A stretch of DNA of 64,000 nt. It comes from an uncultured Ignavibacteriales bacterium (lineage in GTDB: Bacteria; Bacteroidota; Ignavibacteria; Ignavibacteriales; Ignavibacteriaceae). The translations under genes were made by a program, and so were the position numbers. The stretch is taken from assembly GCA_903929035.1 (NCBI GenBank), contig CAIYTF010000038.1, forward strand, positions 1 through 64,000. The letters are read 5' to 3'. Each line of letters starts with the position of its first letter. Positions within the stretch are counted from its first letter, which is position 1. Below, piece by piece: positions 18,017 through 26,764 of this stretch. The notes beneath the pieces are model-generated. The model was not told the DNA's origin, ran no database searches, and worked only from the letters and a program-made list of their open reading frames with translations.

Positions 18017-19236
18017 AGCGGCAATTTTCTAAAATTTCTTTTAATCCTTTGAAGCATTTTTTTCTTGAACATATTTATATTATCCGAAATTTCTTCAATG
18101 GAATCACCGCCTGTTTTTTCAAGAAGATTCTCCGCGAGTGTCCAAGCTGTCATTGCTTCAGCAATTACGGCACAGGCAGGCACCGCGGTGAAATCACTTC
18201 TTTCGCGTCTTGCTTCTAAAGTGTTAAATGTTTCTAAGTCAATACTTGCTAACGGGGTCATTAATGTAGCGATAGGCTTCATAGCACCTCTGATTATAAT
18301 CGGCATACCATTACTTATGCCGCCTTCAATTCCGCCGGCGCGATTTGTCTTTCTTTTTATTTCATCATTTTCAAAAATAATTTCATCGTGAATTTTACTG
18401 CCTGGCAAATCTGCACATAAAAATCCCGCCCCAATTTCAACAGCCTTCACCGCGTTGATTGTCATAATAGACTCAGAAAGCCGCGCGTCAAGCCGAGTTC
18501 TTGCCTGCGAGAAAGAACCAAGCCCGACAGGAACACCGGTAGCCACAACCGCGAATGTGCCTCCAAGTGTATCCCCTGCTTTTTTGGCTCTTTGAATTCG
18601 CGCGATAATTTTCTTTTCCTGTTCCGGATCAAGCACTCTAACTTCCGATTGATCCGCGATTTCAGAAAACAGCCACCCCGTTTTGTATGGGAGTTCTTTC
18701 CCTGAAATCAAGGATAAATATGTTTTCTCTTTTGAATAAATGCCGCCTAAACCTTCAACAAAGCTGCCAATTGAAATATCAAAATAACTTAGCAGCGTCC
18801 TCGCGAAAGCCCCTACGGCAACACGTGCTGCAGTTTCGCGGGCACTCGAGCGTTCAATCGAGTTGCGAATATCATCCAATAAGTATTTTTGAACTCCGAC
18901 AATATCGGCGTGCCCGGGTCTTGGAATTGTAATCTTCGGCACATCATTTCTCTTTCCCTCAATTGACATTCGCTCTGTCCAATTCTCCCAATCAGTATTT
19001 CTAATTAGAAATGAAATCGGCATCCCCGTTGTTTTACCGAACCTAACTCCTGAGAATATTTCAACCGTATCGCTTTCAATTTTCATTCTGCCTCCCCTCC
19101 CGTATCCCATCTGTCTGCGTTTCAATTGTGCATTAATAAATTCTTCGCTAACAGGTAGATTCGCGGGAATACCCTCGATAATTCCTATTAGACCTTTGCC
19201 GTGAGATTCCCCTGCTGTAAGGTATTGTAATTTCAT
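18013..19236 (-). CDS. aroC: Chorismate synthase
   Basis: The enzyme converts EPSP to chorismate, the last step of the shikimate pathway, using reduced FMN. The 407-residue protein has the family signatures: N-terminal YLTAGESHGKGLIGIIEGIP, the middle RPGHADIVGVQKY, the RSSARETAARVAVGAFA motif and the C-terminal DFTAVPACAVIAEAMTAW. Length is in the usual range. Chorismate feeds aromatic amino acids and also menaquinone; an MqnA-like gene that would use chorismate lies far away at 51748. Confidence 0.96.
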   Translation of the reverse strand: MKLQYLTAGESHGKGLIGIIEGIPANLPVSEEFINAQLKRRQMGYGRGGRMKIESDTVEIFSGVRFGKTTGMPISFLIRNTDWENWTERMSIEGKRNDVPKITIPRPGHADIVGVQKYLLDDIRNSIERSSARETAARVAVGAFARTLLSYFDISIGSFVEGLGGIYSKEKTYLSLISGKELPYKTGWLFSEIADQSEVRVLDPEQEKKIIARIQRAKKAGDTLGGTFAVVATGVPVGLGSFSQARTRLDARLSESIMTINAVKAVEIGAGFLCADLPGSKIHDEIIFENDEIKRKTNRAGGIEGGISNGMPIIIRGAMKPIATLMTPLASIDLETFNTLEARRERSDFTAVPACAVIAEAMTAWTLAENLLEKTGGDSIEEISDNINMFKKKMLQRIKRNFRKLPL

Positions 19237-19335
19237 TTACTTTTCTGTTTGTGTAAATATTTTTCTACTATTATACAAATATAAAATAATATTTGATTTG
19301 CTTCAAGGAAAGAATCGAGCAAAACGTTTAAACAA

Positions 19336-19369
19336 AAAACGCCGTCCGGAATAACCCTGACGGCGTTTT
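19336..19369 (-). terminator. Rho-independent terminator
   Basis: AAAACGCCGTC (19336-19346) and GACGGCGTTTT (19359-19369) form a perfect 11-bp stem with a 12-base loop. On the minus strand it is followed by a run of six T, so it terminates transcripts from the stranded T9SS tail and the gene upstream of it. Confidence 0.85.
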
Positions 19370-19392
19370 AAATAGTTTTGATTCCGGCGAAA

Positions 19393-19627
19393 TTATTTCA
19401 TAAAAATCATTTTTTTAGTAACAATGTTGTTACCATTTTCGATTCTGTATAAATAAATACCGCTCGGCAAGTTTGAAGCATTAAAGGAAACTTGATGTGT
19501 CCCGGCTACCTTGAACGCTGAATTCAAAAGTACAGCAACTTCACTGCCAAGTACATTAAAAACTTTCTTAGCATTTTTTGCCGAGAAACCTTTTCGGTGA
19601 ACGCCATATTTACACGATGAACGATTT
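19393..19627 (-). pseudogene. Stranded 3' remnant of a T9SS cargo gene (sorting tail only)
   Basis: The minus strand encodes VFNVLGSEVAVLLNSAF through GIYLYRIENG to KKMIFMK, the second half of a Por secretion tail. The first half (the YPNPFNP segment) and any cargo domain are missing. Upstream of VFNVLG the frame reads GFSAKNAKK, whose DNA resembles part of the dispersed repeat found elsewhere in the window. The frame continues into the neighbouring gene in a different register, so no complete protein is made. The intact terminator below it belonged to the lost gene. Confidence 0.75.
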
Positions 19628-21424
19628 CTATTCGTGTTTAACCATAAAAATACTGCACAGCTCGTTATGGAGATGCTCAATTTCCTGCATAAAGTCGCCT
19701 TTGAAATGCGAATATTTATCTTTATAAGAAGAATAAAGTTTTTTATAATACTCTATTCCGTCACAAAGGTTATCCTTAAATGTCTCAAAATACTTAGCCT
19801 GCTTATCGGAAATAACGGTACCGTTTTCTTCTATAAGGTTTCTTAGATAATCTATATATACTTGAAGCTCTTTTACGAAAAAGTTTGGCCGTTTTTCCTC
19901 ATCAATGTAATTAGCCCGCCCGTAGATGTGGTCAACCATTTGTTTTAAAGTAAGTATCTTGTCAAAATATGCCATATTGGGTCCTGGGCATACAGAAACA
20001 CCGGTATTGGTTCCCTTTATTTCCAAGTTATTTTTCAAGAGTGCTGCATTGGCTAAACCAATACACAGGCACGCTTTATCGACTATTTTTGAGTATGCCG
20101 CTTTCTTTTCGGATTCAGGCAGATCCTTAGCTTCAAGTTCCTTTATTTTTAGATTTTGATACTGCCTTGAAGCAGTGCATATCGATATTTTAGTGAACTC
20201 TTTATTGGAGACAAGATATTTTTTTGGGCAAGAACTGCCGGGTCTCCCTTTATTAATTAATTCTTGTTTATCCAAATCCTGAGAGTTATTTCTAACACTG
20301 TTAAACGGAACACCCAGAGGTGATATATTGCTCAAATAAAGATCGGATTCCTTTGCATCGCGAAGTAATTCAAGTGTATCATTATCAACATTAACAACTT
20401 CCGGCACCAATAAAAACGGAGTTCCCCAGCCCACGGACTGAAGTTCATAATAATCCAGCAAAAAATGATGTTCGTTGTTTGTCCCAACGCCCCCCTGCGC
20501 TGTAATCTTTATATTCATCGGATGCCCGGGAATCGCGCGATTTTTACTTTTTAATGCTTCAACCAGTATCTTATGTATTGTCTCTATCAATTCCTCGCGC
20601 CGATTTTTGAATTCCTCGAGAATAGGACCCATTAAAAACCCATCGCTCGCGAAAGCGTGCCCGCCACAGTTTAATCCTGATTCAATTCTAAATTCCGAGA
20701 CCCAAATCCCCTTCTTTGCCAAGAATTTACCCTGAATAATAGCTGACCGATAGTCGCTGACCTTTAAGATAATTTTTTTTCGCAGCATACCGGTACTGTC
20801 AGGATAGAAATCATCGAATTTTTCAAGATAACTGTAAAGACGCGGATTCATTCCGGCAGATAGAACAAGAGAAGAAGATAAGTTACTGTTTGCAAATCCG
20901 CGCAACGCGGCGTGAGCATCATTAAATTCTATCGGCAATGCTTCATCGTCAATATAGTTCTCGGCATCTAATTTCGTCATAATATTAACATCAATGCTGC
21001 CAATATTAATATTATCTTTAATCCACGCCTGTATATCTTTTTTTAGAGTAGTCCCGTTTTCAAGTAACTCGTTAAATTTTTTCTTCACTTCAGAATAATC
21101 AGGGAGTAAATCCATATATTTTTGAATATCATCTTTTGTCCCGATCCTATCGGAGATGGAATTTTTAATCTCCTCAAACTTTTCAGTCACGATCCGATCA
21201 ATCAGATTTAGATAATTAGTTATTCTCTCTGCTCTAAAATCTTTCATTTTCTCTGAAATGGCAGAATAAGGAATCCCTATTTTGTTGCAGTAATACTCCC
21301 TCATTTTTTCAATCAAGTTATCATCAACTATAGATATGACAGACGAAATACCAAAAGGAGCTACCTTTACCGGAGTATCAACGGTAAACCCAAGTCCCAT
21401 TACGGGAATATGAAATGAATGCAT
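19628..21424 (-). CDS. Conserved uncharacterised 598-residue protein, possible TIM-barrel flavoprotein with cysteine motifs
   Basis: AAGGAA lies ten bases before the ATG. The N-terminus is MHSFHIPVMGLGFTVDTP followed by KVAPFGISSVISI. I recall related proteins in Bacteroidota annotated only as hypothetical. The phrase KITAQGGVGTNNEHHFLL and the start (PVMGLGFTVDTPVKVA) resemble nitronate monooxygenase/glutamate synthase-type FMN barrels, but this is only suggestive. Eleven cysteines include a C-terminal series (SSCPKKY, ICTASRQYQ, ACLCIGLANAAL, VCPGPNMAYF) that could hold an iron-sulfur cluster. The middle (about 80-170) and the C-terminal 100 residues are helical and charged. There are no membrane segments, so it should be cytoplasmic. 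Confidence 0.75.
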   Translation of the reverse strand: MHSFHIPVMGLGFTVDTPVKVAPFGISSVISIVDDNLIEKMREYYCNKIGIPYSAISEKMKDFRAERITNYLNLIDRIVTEKFEEIKNSISDRIGTKDDIQKYMDLLPDYSEVKKKFNELLENGTTLKKDIQAWIKDNINIGSIDVNIMTKLDAENYIDDEALPIEFNDAHAALRGFANSNLSSSLVLSAGMNPRLYSYLEKFDDFYPDSTGMLRKKIILKVSDYRSAIIQGKFLAKKGIWVSEFRIESGLNCGGHAFASDGFLMGPILEEFKNRREELIETIHKILVEALKSKNRAIPGHPMNIKITAQGGVGTNNEHHFLLDYYELQSVGWGTPFLLVPEVVNVDNDTLELLRDAKESDLYLSNISPLGVPFNSVRNNSQDLDKQELINKGRPGSSCPKKYLVSNKEFTKISICTASRQYQNLKIKELEAKDLPESEKKAAYSKIVDKACLCIGLANAALLKNNLEIKGTNTGVSVCPGPNMAYFDKILTLKQMVDHIYGRANYIDEEKRPNFFVKELQVYIDYLRNLIEENGTVISDKQAKYFETFKDNLCDGIEYYKKLYSSYKDKYSHFKGDFMQEIEHLHNELCSIFMVKHE

Positions 21425-21565
21425 CAGCTAAAAATTCCTTAAATCAAAGTATTATAAGTTCAATATCAAGATAAGACATTATTTTGAATAATCGGCAATA
21501 GTGTAGATTTTTTTTCATATCTAAGCAAAATGCAATGCAGTTCGAGGTAAAGCCAGCTTAATAAT

Positions 21566-22846
21566 TTATTTCACTTTAACTAGAAACTGCAAATCCTGTG
21601 TCAGTTGTGTAGTGAGATAATCTCTTCTAAATTTATCAACAAATTCAGGATTGGGCTTTGGCAGTCTATTTAGCCTGAAATCCTCATAAACTTTTATAAT
21701 AGTTTGTTTTATCTCCGTCAAATCATAAGGGTCACAAAGATAACTTGCCTCATACTCCTGAAGGAGTGATTTAACCACTCCTTCACACACGAAACCTATA
21801 ATAGGCTTTCGCGTACCTATATATTCGTAAACTTTACCGGTTGGATGAGTATCAGAATTCCTTGATCTTCCGATCATCAGCCATAATATATCGCTTGATT
21901 GAATTTTACAGACTGCTTCTTTATGGGAAACATAACCTGAAATTTTCACATATTGCTCTATTTTTAACTTCTTGATTTGCCGGATAATAGATTTTCTCAA
22001 TAATCCCACAAATTGCAATTGAATGTTTGCAGCATAATCCGGTTTTTCTTGCAGTAATTCTTTAAATGCTTTCAACAAATATTGGGGGGTGATATAATCA
22101 TAAAACATACCCGAATAAGTAAGAATCATTTTATCTATTGGTCTCGGTTCTGTCCCCGCGTTATCAAAATCCTCCCTGTCAAAACCGTGTGGAATTATCA
22201 GCACATCCGTATGTTTAACAAACTTATAATAGCTCATTATTTTTTCTTTAACCATTCGATCGATAACAACAATTTTATCTGCTGCTTTTAAAGCCCGATA
22301 TTCCATTTTCCGAATTAAACTTTTGTGAAACGGCGTGGGGTATATTGCAAAATGATAACCATACCATAAGTCACGATAATCGATAACCATTGGAATATCA
22401 AATTCTTTTTTCAGCTGCACCGCGGTCTCAACTGAAGAAAAAGGAGGACCTGAAACAAAAATTAAATCATAGGATTCATTACTTAACAATTCTCTTCCCT
22501 TTTCAAGTGCTTTTTTAGCCCACGCTTTTTTATTATCGGGAACAAAAAACAGCGCGCTAAAATAGGAAAGAATCTTTCTTACAGGTTCAGAAGGCATTTT
22601 TATGGTTCCCTTTTGAGGCAGCAAAGAGTTTATTTCTTTTGCTTCCACCCGAACTATTTTGACCTGCTCTTTATTAATTTCATCGAGTAACGATGGATCA
22701 TAAGCATAATAAGCATTTGTTCCGGAAGTTAAAACAGTTGGCAGCCAATTATTTTTGGGCATATATTTTACAAACTTCAGCATTCTTTGCACTCCGCTCA
22801 ACCCTTTTGGAGGAAAATAATACGCGATAACTAATACTTTAAACAT
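21566..22846 (-). CDS. Glycosyltransferase family 4 protein
   Basis: A GT-B fold glycosyltransferase of 426 residues. The N-terminal Rossmann domain starts VLVIAYYFPPKGLSGVQR, the usual opening of GT4 enzymes of cell-surface glycan synthesis. The donor-binding C-terminal domain contains IPHGFDREDF, ISGYVSHKEAV and THPTGKVYEYIGTRKPIIG, with the conserved acidic residue in YEYIGT. The sugar and acceptor are not predictable. It lies 3 bp downstream of the M24 peptidase gene on the same strand, so they are likely co-transcribed, though no functional link is evident. Confidence 0.85.
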   Translation of the reverse strand: MFKVLVIAYYFPPKGLSGVQRMLKFVKYMPKNNWLPTVLTSGTNAYYAYDPSLLDEINKEQVKIVRVEAKEINSLLPQKGTIKMPSEPVRKILSYFSALFFVPDNKKAWAKKALEKGRELLSNESYDLIFVSGPPFSSVETAVQLKKEFDIPMVIDYRDLWYGYHFAIYPTPFHKSLIRKMEYRALKAADKIVVIDRMVKEKIMSYYKFVKHTDVLIIPHGFDREDFDNAGTEPRPIDKMILTYSGMFYDYITPQYLLKAFKELLQEKPDYAANIQLQFVGLLRKSIIRQIKKLKIEQYVKISGYVSHKEAVCKIQSSDILWLMIGRSRNSDTHPTGKVYEYIGTRKPIIGFVCEGVVKSLLQEYEASYLCDPYDLTEIKQTIIKVYEDFRLNRLPKPNPEFVDKFRRDYLTTQLTQDLQFLVKVK

Positions 22847-22849
22847 AGC

Positions 22850-23911
22850 CTAAAACTTCGTTAAGTTAATGGGCTTACCACGAGTAATTATATACATATC
22901 TTCGTGACGAACCCCGTATTGACCCTCGAAATAAACTCCCGGCTCAATTGTAACTATCATATTCTCTTTATAAACATCTTTTGAATGAATCGATATCCTG
23001 GGTGCGATGTGTACAATATAACCGATCCCGTGTCCTAATGAATGAGTAAAATATTTTTCCAAAGAATATTTTCTTAGCTCAATTCGTGCCATTTCATCGG
23101 AAGCCGAAGGACTTATTTCTAATGATAATTTTTTACCTGTCATAATACTTATAGACTTAATTATATCAATGGTATTTGCCGCCTGAGATAACTTATCCCC
23201 AAAAATAAAAGTCCTGGTAAAATCGCTGTTCAAACCTTTATAGATACAACCCATATCAATAAGAACAACATCACCATCCTTTAATTTCCTGTTTGATGGT
23301 TTAGAATGTGGTTTTGCCGAATTTTCTCCAAATGCTACAATCGCGGGGAATGATTCCCCCTCAGCTCCCAGAAGACGCGATCGTGAAGAAATCAAACACG
23401 CGACTTCAATCTCTGTTATGCCAAGTGCCAATGAATTTTTAGTCTCAAAAAATACTCTTTTTGATATTTCAACGGCTTTCTTCGTGCGCTTTAATGATTC
23501 ATTATCGTGATTATTCATACAACCGGCAAGTTCAATGCCAATATTTTTAATTTCCGTAGGCAGAAGAGCGGCTTTTACTTCCTCCATTTCACCAAAGCTA
23601 AGCGAAAATGAATCTATTCCAATCTTTTTGGAAACCAACTTTGTCTCTTTCGAGATGTATTGATAAAACCTAACAGAAGGTATTTTTACTTTTATTAAAG
23701 TGTCTAATTTTGCCGCCTCAATTTTAAAACGTGCATCAGTATAGAATCGAATAGCTTTTGCATCAATGATAACATAACCGGGAATATCAATTGCATCTGT
23801 AATATAGTTAATGAATGCTTGTTGATTACTCAAAATAAAATCAATTTTATTTTTCCTGAGAATCGCGGAAATCTGATTATGTCTATGTTTAATGAAATTT
23901 ACTTCGTTCAT
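22850..23911 (-). CDS. M24 family metallopeptidase (Xaa-Pro aminopeptidase/dipeptidase type)
   Basis: The 353-residue protein has an N-terminal creatinase-like domain (NKIDFILSNQQAFINYITD) and a C-terminal pita-bread domain with the five metal ligands of the family: two aspartates in IDMGCIYKGLNSDFTRTF, the histidine in HSLGHGIGYIVH, and glutamates in IEPGVYFEG and VRHEDMYII. It would cleave peptide bonds next to proline in the cytoplasm. Length matches PepQ/YpdF-type enzymes. A repeat element (23959-24059) lies directly upstream of its leader. Confidence 0.88.
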   Translation of the reverse strand: MNEVNFIKHRHNQISAILRKNKIDFILSNQQAFINYITDAIDIPGYVIIDAKAIRFYTDARFKIEAAKLDTLIKVKIPSVRFYQYISKETKLVSKKIGIDSFSLSFGEMEEVKAALLPTEIKNIGIELAGCMNNHDNESLKRTKKAVEISKRVFFETKNSLALGITEIEVACLISSRSRLLGAEGESFPAIVAFGENSAKPHSKPSNRKLKDGDVVLIDMGCIYKGLNSDFTRTFIFGDKLSQAANTIDIIKSISIMTGKKLSLEISPSASDEMARIELRKYSLEKYFTHSLGHGIGYIVHIAPRISIHSKDVYKENMIVTIEPGVYFEGQYGVRHEDMYIITRGKPINLTKF

Positions 23912-23958
23912 AGTCTGAGTTACTTTGAATTTTCTTATTGCTCCTTAAATCAGCTACA

Positions 23959-24059
23959 TCCTTGTAAAGAAATAACCTTTACAACTTATAATCTAACCAT
24001 CGCGGTCTTCGCATCTTCGCGTGAGAAATTGTTAATGTTATTTATTAACGAGTCCTAAG
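23959..24059 (+). repeat. Dispersed palindromic repeat, copy A
   Basis: About 100 bp. The left arm GTAAAGAAATAACCTTTACA is an imperfect inverted copy of the right arm (TTAATGTTATTTATTAACGA). Between them lies the core TCTAACCATCGCGGTCTTCG followed by CATCTTCGCGTGAGAAA. It matches copies at 46018 (inverted), 51462 and 52508. The layout resembles a MITE or a REP-like element. It sits between the tRNA-Thr gene and the M24 peptidase gene. Confidence 0.75.
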
Positions 24060-24123
24060 TAAATTATTAAATAATAGCTCATATCAACATAAGCAAAATA
24101 ATTCGTAATAAGCTGAATCCGTC

Positions 24124-24160
24124 AGGATCAGGATTAGCGGGATTAAAGGATTAGCAGGAT
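24124..24160 (+). repeat. Short imperfect tandem repeat of GGATTA units
   Basis: GGATCA, GGATTAGCG, GGATTAAA, GGATTAGCA and GGAT follow each other with a period of about 9 bases between repeat copy A and the tRNA gene. Nothing shows that it is functional. Confidence 0.55.
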
Positions 24161-24194
24161 AATGTTTAATCGTAAATTAACAATTAAATACCAG

Positions 24195-24267
24195 AGCCAA
24201 CTATCGGATTTGAACCGATGACCTGCTCATTACGAATGAGCTGCTCTACCAGCTGAGCTAAGTTGGC
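24195..24267 (-). tRNA. tRNA-Thr (anticodon CGT)
   Basis: The minus strand folds into a standard 73-nt cloverleaf. The acceptor is GCCAACT/AGTTGGC with discriminator T, and the D arm is GCTC-AGCTGGTA-GAGC. The anticodon arm GCTCA-TTCGTAA-TGAGC has anticodon CGT, which reads ACG threonine codons. The variable loop is AGGTC and the T arm is ATCGG-TTCGAAT-CCGAT. The CCA end is not encoded and must be added. It lies 43 bp downstream of the mS38-like gene on the same strand. Confidence 0.95.
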
Positions 24268-24310
24268 TTACAATGACACCCAAAATATTAATTTGGTCTG
24301 AAGAAAAAAA

Positions 24311-24406
24311 CTATCTTAATTTTTTCTTATGTCTGTTTTTTCGCAATCTTTTCTTTCTTTTATGCGTTGACATTTTATGCCGTTTTCTTTTCTTACCGCA
24401 AGGCAC
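24311..24406 (-). CDS. mS38/AURKAIP1/COX24-like small ribosomal protein, 31 residues
   Basis: The product begins MPCGKKRKRHKMSTHKR and continues KRLRKNRHKKKLR, 20 of its 31 residues being Lys, Arg or His. This is the AURKAIP1/COX24 signature known from the mitochondrial small-subunit protein mS38 and from short ribosome-associated proteins of Bacteroidota. It starts at a GTG (24404-24406) with AAGGAG nine bases upstream; that Shine-Dalgarno lies just past the stop of the preceding TPR gene, so the two are coupled. A longer reading to 24523 is open but runs through the TPR gene in another frame and is not needed. The protein probably binds 16S rRNA near the decoding region. Confidence 0.85.
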   Translation of the reverse strand: MPCGKKRKRHKMSTHKRKKRLRKNRHKKKLR

Positions 24407-24419
24407 AGAGGGATACTCC

Positions 24420-25160
24420 TTATTTAATTGAATTTGATTGTAATAATTTATTAGCCTGTTCCGCTTGCGGGGAACCGGGCGCGATTTCAATAACCATTTT
24501 GAACCATTTTTCAGCCTCCTCATTTTTTTTCATATTTAAGCTTACTATACCTAAATTGAACAATGCCTGTGGATGGTTCTTATTTATTTTAAGGGCAGAC
24601 TTAAAGAACGACTCGGCTTGCACCGGATTGTTAAGTTCGGAATAACAAACTCCCAAATCGACTAACATATCAGCATTTATTGGATCAAGTTCTATATATT
24701 TTTTATATTCTACAATAGCTCTGTCAATAAAACGTGCATCGTGAAAGACATAAGCTAAAGCTTTAATTGTTTCTTTATCTCGAGGAGAAATTTTAAGAAT
24801 GGCTTCTAAAGAATCAATAATTGGTTGTGAAGCCAAATTTGGTGAAACACCTTTTTCGCCCGATTTATGCTGCATAGGCATTTCACTTACTTCCGATGGT
24901 TCGCCTGAAAAAGCTCCGCTCGTAACAAGCATAACAACGCCCATTACTACTAACACCACAAAGAAAAGAATCAGTCTGCTTTGAGGAATCTCTTTTTCTA
25001 CTCCTGCTGCCCGTGCCTGTTTCTTTTTGGAACCTCTGGGAGAAGAATTATCTTTTTCGTTAACTCGAGAACTTTTATCAGATATAGGAGCCGCGCAATA
25101 TGGACAAAATTTTGCATCTGGAGGAATTTCAAGATGACAATTATTGCAAGTTTTGTTCAT
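24420..25160 (-). CDS. Zinc-ribbon, single-pass membrane protein with TPR repeats
   Basis: The 246-residue protein starts with a zinc ribbon (CNNCHLEIPPDAKFCPYC), followed by a basic linker and one membrane helix (LILFFVVLVVMGVVMLVTSGAF, about residues 63-84). About four TPR units follow (DARFIDRAIVEYKKYIELDP, NNPVQAESFFKSALKINKNH, KNEEAEKWFKMVIEIAPG). The topology suggests a cytoplasmic zinc ribbon with TPRs outside the inner membrane, acting as a scaffold. It overlaps the HU gene by four bases upstream and leads straight into the mS38-like gene. Confidence 0.8.
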   Translation of the reverse strand: MNKTCNNCHLEIPPDAKFCPYCAAPISDKSSRVNEKDNSSPRGSKKKQARAAGVEKEIPQSRLILFFVVLVVMGVVMLVTSGAFSGEPSEVSEMPMQHKSGEKGVSPNLASQPIIDSLEAILKISPRDKETIKALAYVFHDARFIDRAIVEYKKYIELDPINADMLVDLGVCYSELNNPVQAESFFKSALKINKNHPQALFNLGIVSLNMKKNEEAEKWFKMVIEIAPGSPQAEQANKLLQSNSIK

Positions 25161-25462
25161 TCAGAACTATTTAATTTGTCTTTAATCCCTTGACCAACTT
25201 GCTCTTTAAAATCTTTAGAGAATTTAAAAATTGGGACAAAATGTTCCTGTACCAAAACTTTCTCGCCTGTTTTGGGATTGCGAGCAAGTCTCGCATTTTT
25301 CTTTCTTATCTTATAAGTTCCAAATCCTCGTATTTCAATACCTTTCCCGTCTTTAAGACTATCCAACACACTTTGGAAAAATCCTTCAACCACGGCTTCA
25401 ATTTCAATTTTAGTTAGACCAATACCTTTAGAAAGTATATTTACTAAATCCGCTTTCGTCAT
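25157..25462 (-). CDS. HU/IHF family DNA-binding protein
   Basis: The 101-residue protein has the classic HU layout: helical N-terminus (MTKADLVNILSKGIGLTK), the GIEIRGFGTYKIRKKNARLARNPKTGE arm region containing the DNA-intercalating RNP motif, and a C-terminal helix. It bends and compacts DNA as a dimer. GGAG lies seven bases before the ATG. It overlaps the downstream TPR gene by ATGA. Confidence 0.93.
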   Translation of the reverse strand: MTKADLVNILSKGIGLTKIEIEAVVEGFFQSVLDSLKDGKGIEIRGFGTYKIRKKNARLARNPKTGEKVLVQEHFVPIFKFSKDFKEQVGQGIKDKLNSSE

Positions 25463-25612
25463 ATTCTGACTCCATAAAAGATGTTATTAAACAATTATTA
25501 AATTTATTAAAAAATGAACTATTTTCAAAGGTTTTTCAAATATATTCTTGTTTCAATTGTTTCTGCTATTATTATTGCAACTCAAATATAGTCAAATGAA
25601 AAAAAATTACGT

Positions 25613-26761
25613 TTACAAAGAATTTACAGTTTCGGAAAATTGAACGTGCTTTGCTAAAATATCTGGGATAAGATAACACAAACTATGAATAACGATTGAA
25701 GGATTTGCATTATTATTGCTTATTTGTTGAATGAAAGAATCCACCTTTGACACGATAGGCGCAAGATCAACTGATGAATAGTTAGTATTATACATCGCAA
25801 AACTTTCCGGAAATTCATAATAAAATAAATTTTTCATACCGTATCGCGAACGGCTTGCATCGGCAAGCCACAACATAACTAATTGCAGAAAAAGAAGAAT
25901 AGTATCTTTCCCTTCTTTAATTATTGGTTTTTCAATTATCCGAAAAGCGGTATCAATTTTCCTTATTGATGATTCTCTTAAAAAATTTACTGTAAGTTTT
26001 TTCAATTTAGCAATATCGTCAAATAACAATTGCCGCGCTGTTTCAAGAGAACCATTAGCAAGCGGGGCAATCGCTTCAGCCTCTTCAATTCCTACATCAA
26101 AAGAATTGGAAAGCACTTTAGATACTTCCTCGATAGCAAGCGGACTTGCCTTTAAGTTCCAGCAGCGCGAACGAATAGTCGGGAGCAATGCTTCTGCATT
26201 GCTTGTCGTGAGAATAAATGTAGAGTGTGGCGGCGGCTCTTCCAAATCTTTTAACAATGCATTTGTACCTTCCGTATTCATTAACTCAGCTTTGGAAATA
26301 AGAACGGTTCGATGAATATTAGGGTCGGCTGTTAATGAAAAATATCGCCCAATATCGCGAATACTATTAATTTTAATTTCATTTGCTTCGGGGATATTCA
26401 GCGAATAATATGGATTCTTATTTTTGGTATTAATTTCCTCGACAATTAAGCCGACTGCTTCCGGCAATAACTTCTGAAGAGGTCCGTCTTGGCTGCCTTC
26501 ATTTTTACCTCTCGGCAATGCAAATACATATTTAATCCACGGAGCAGAAAAAGGCTGTGTTGAAGCAGAGAAATTTTCTATGCTGTAAGTTACTTTAGAT
26601 GCGGACATTATTTGAGCAAACCTTGAAGCAATAAAATCTTTGCCGCACCCTGCAGGACCTTCAATAATGACTGCTTGAGGGAAAGCCCGATTTGTAATTA
26701 GCGAGTTGAGAAAATACTTTAATGAATGTAAACCTTCTATGCCTTGCCAAAGATTATTCAT
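25613..26761 (-). CDS. holB: DNA polymerase III delta' subunit-like clamp-loader ATPase
   Basis: The 382-residue protein has an AAA+ N-terminal domain with a Walker A motif (IEGPAGCGKDFIASRFA, about 36-50) and the conserved NTEGTNALLKDLEEPPPHSTFIL stretch with sensor-1 TTSN and the SRC motif RSRCWNL. No zinc-finger cysteines are present between Walker A and B, unlike DnaX. It would sit in the clamp loader that opens the sliding clamp. The start codon follows a terminator-like hairpin by nine bases and has no Shine-Dalgarno sequence. Confidence 0.85.
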   Translation of the reverse strand: MNNLWQGIEGLHSLKYFLNSLITNRAFPQAVIIEGPAGCGKDFIASRFAQIMSASKVTYSIENFSASTQPFSAPWIKYVFALPRGKNEGSQDGPLQKLLPEAVGLIVEEINTKNKNPYYSLNIPEANEIKINSIRDIGRYFSLTADPNIHRTVLISKAELMNTEGTNALLKDLEEPPPHSTFILTTSNAEALLPTIRSRCWNLKASPLAIEEVSKVLSNSFDVGIEEAEAIAPLANGSLETARQLLFDDIAKLKKLTVNFLRESSIRKIDTAFRIIEKPIIKEGKDTILLFLQLVMLWLADASRSRYGMKNLFYYEFPESFAMYNTNYSSVDLAPIVSKVDSFIQQISNNNANPSIVIHSLCYLIPDILAKHVQFSETVNSL

Positions 26762-26764
26762 AAA

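Noticed and set aside
24124-24160. GGATTAGC tandem units as a CRISPR-like array
   Set aside because: Units are about 9 bases without spacers and no cas genes are in the window.
24407-24523. N-terminal extension of the mS38-like protein to 70 residues
   Set aside because: The extra part lies inside the TPR gene in another frame, and the GTG with AAGGAG gives the family's normal short protein.
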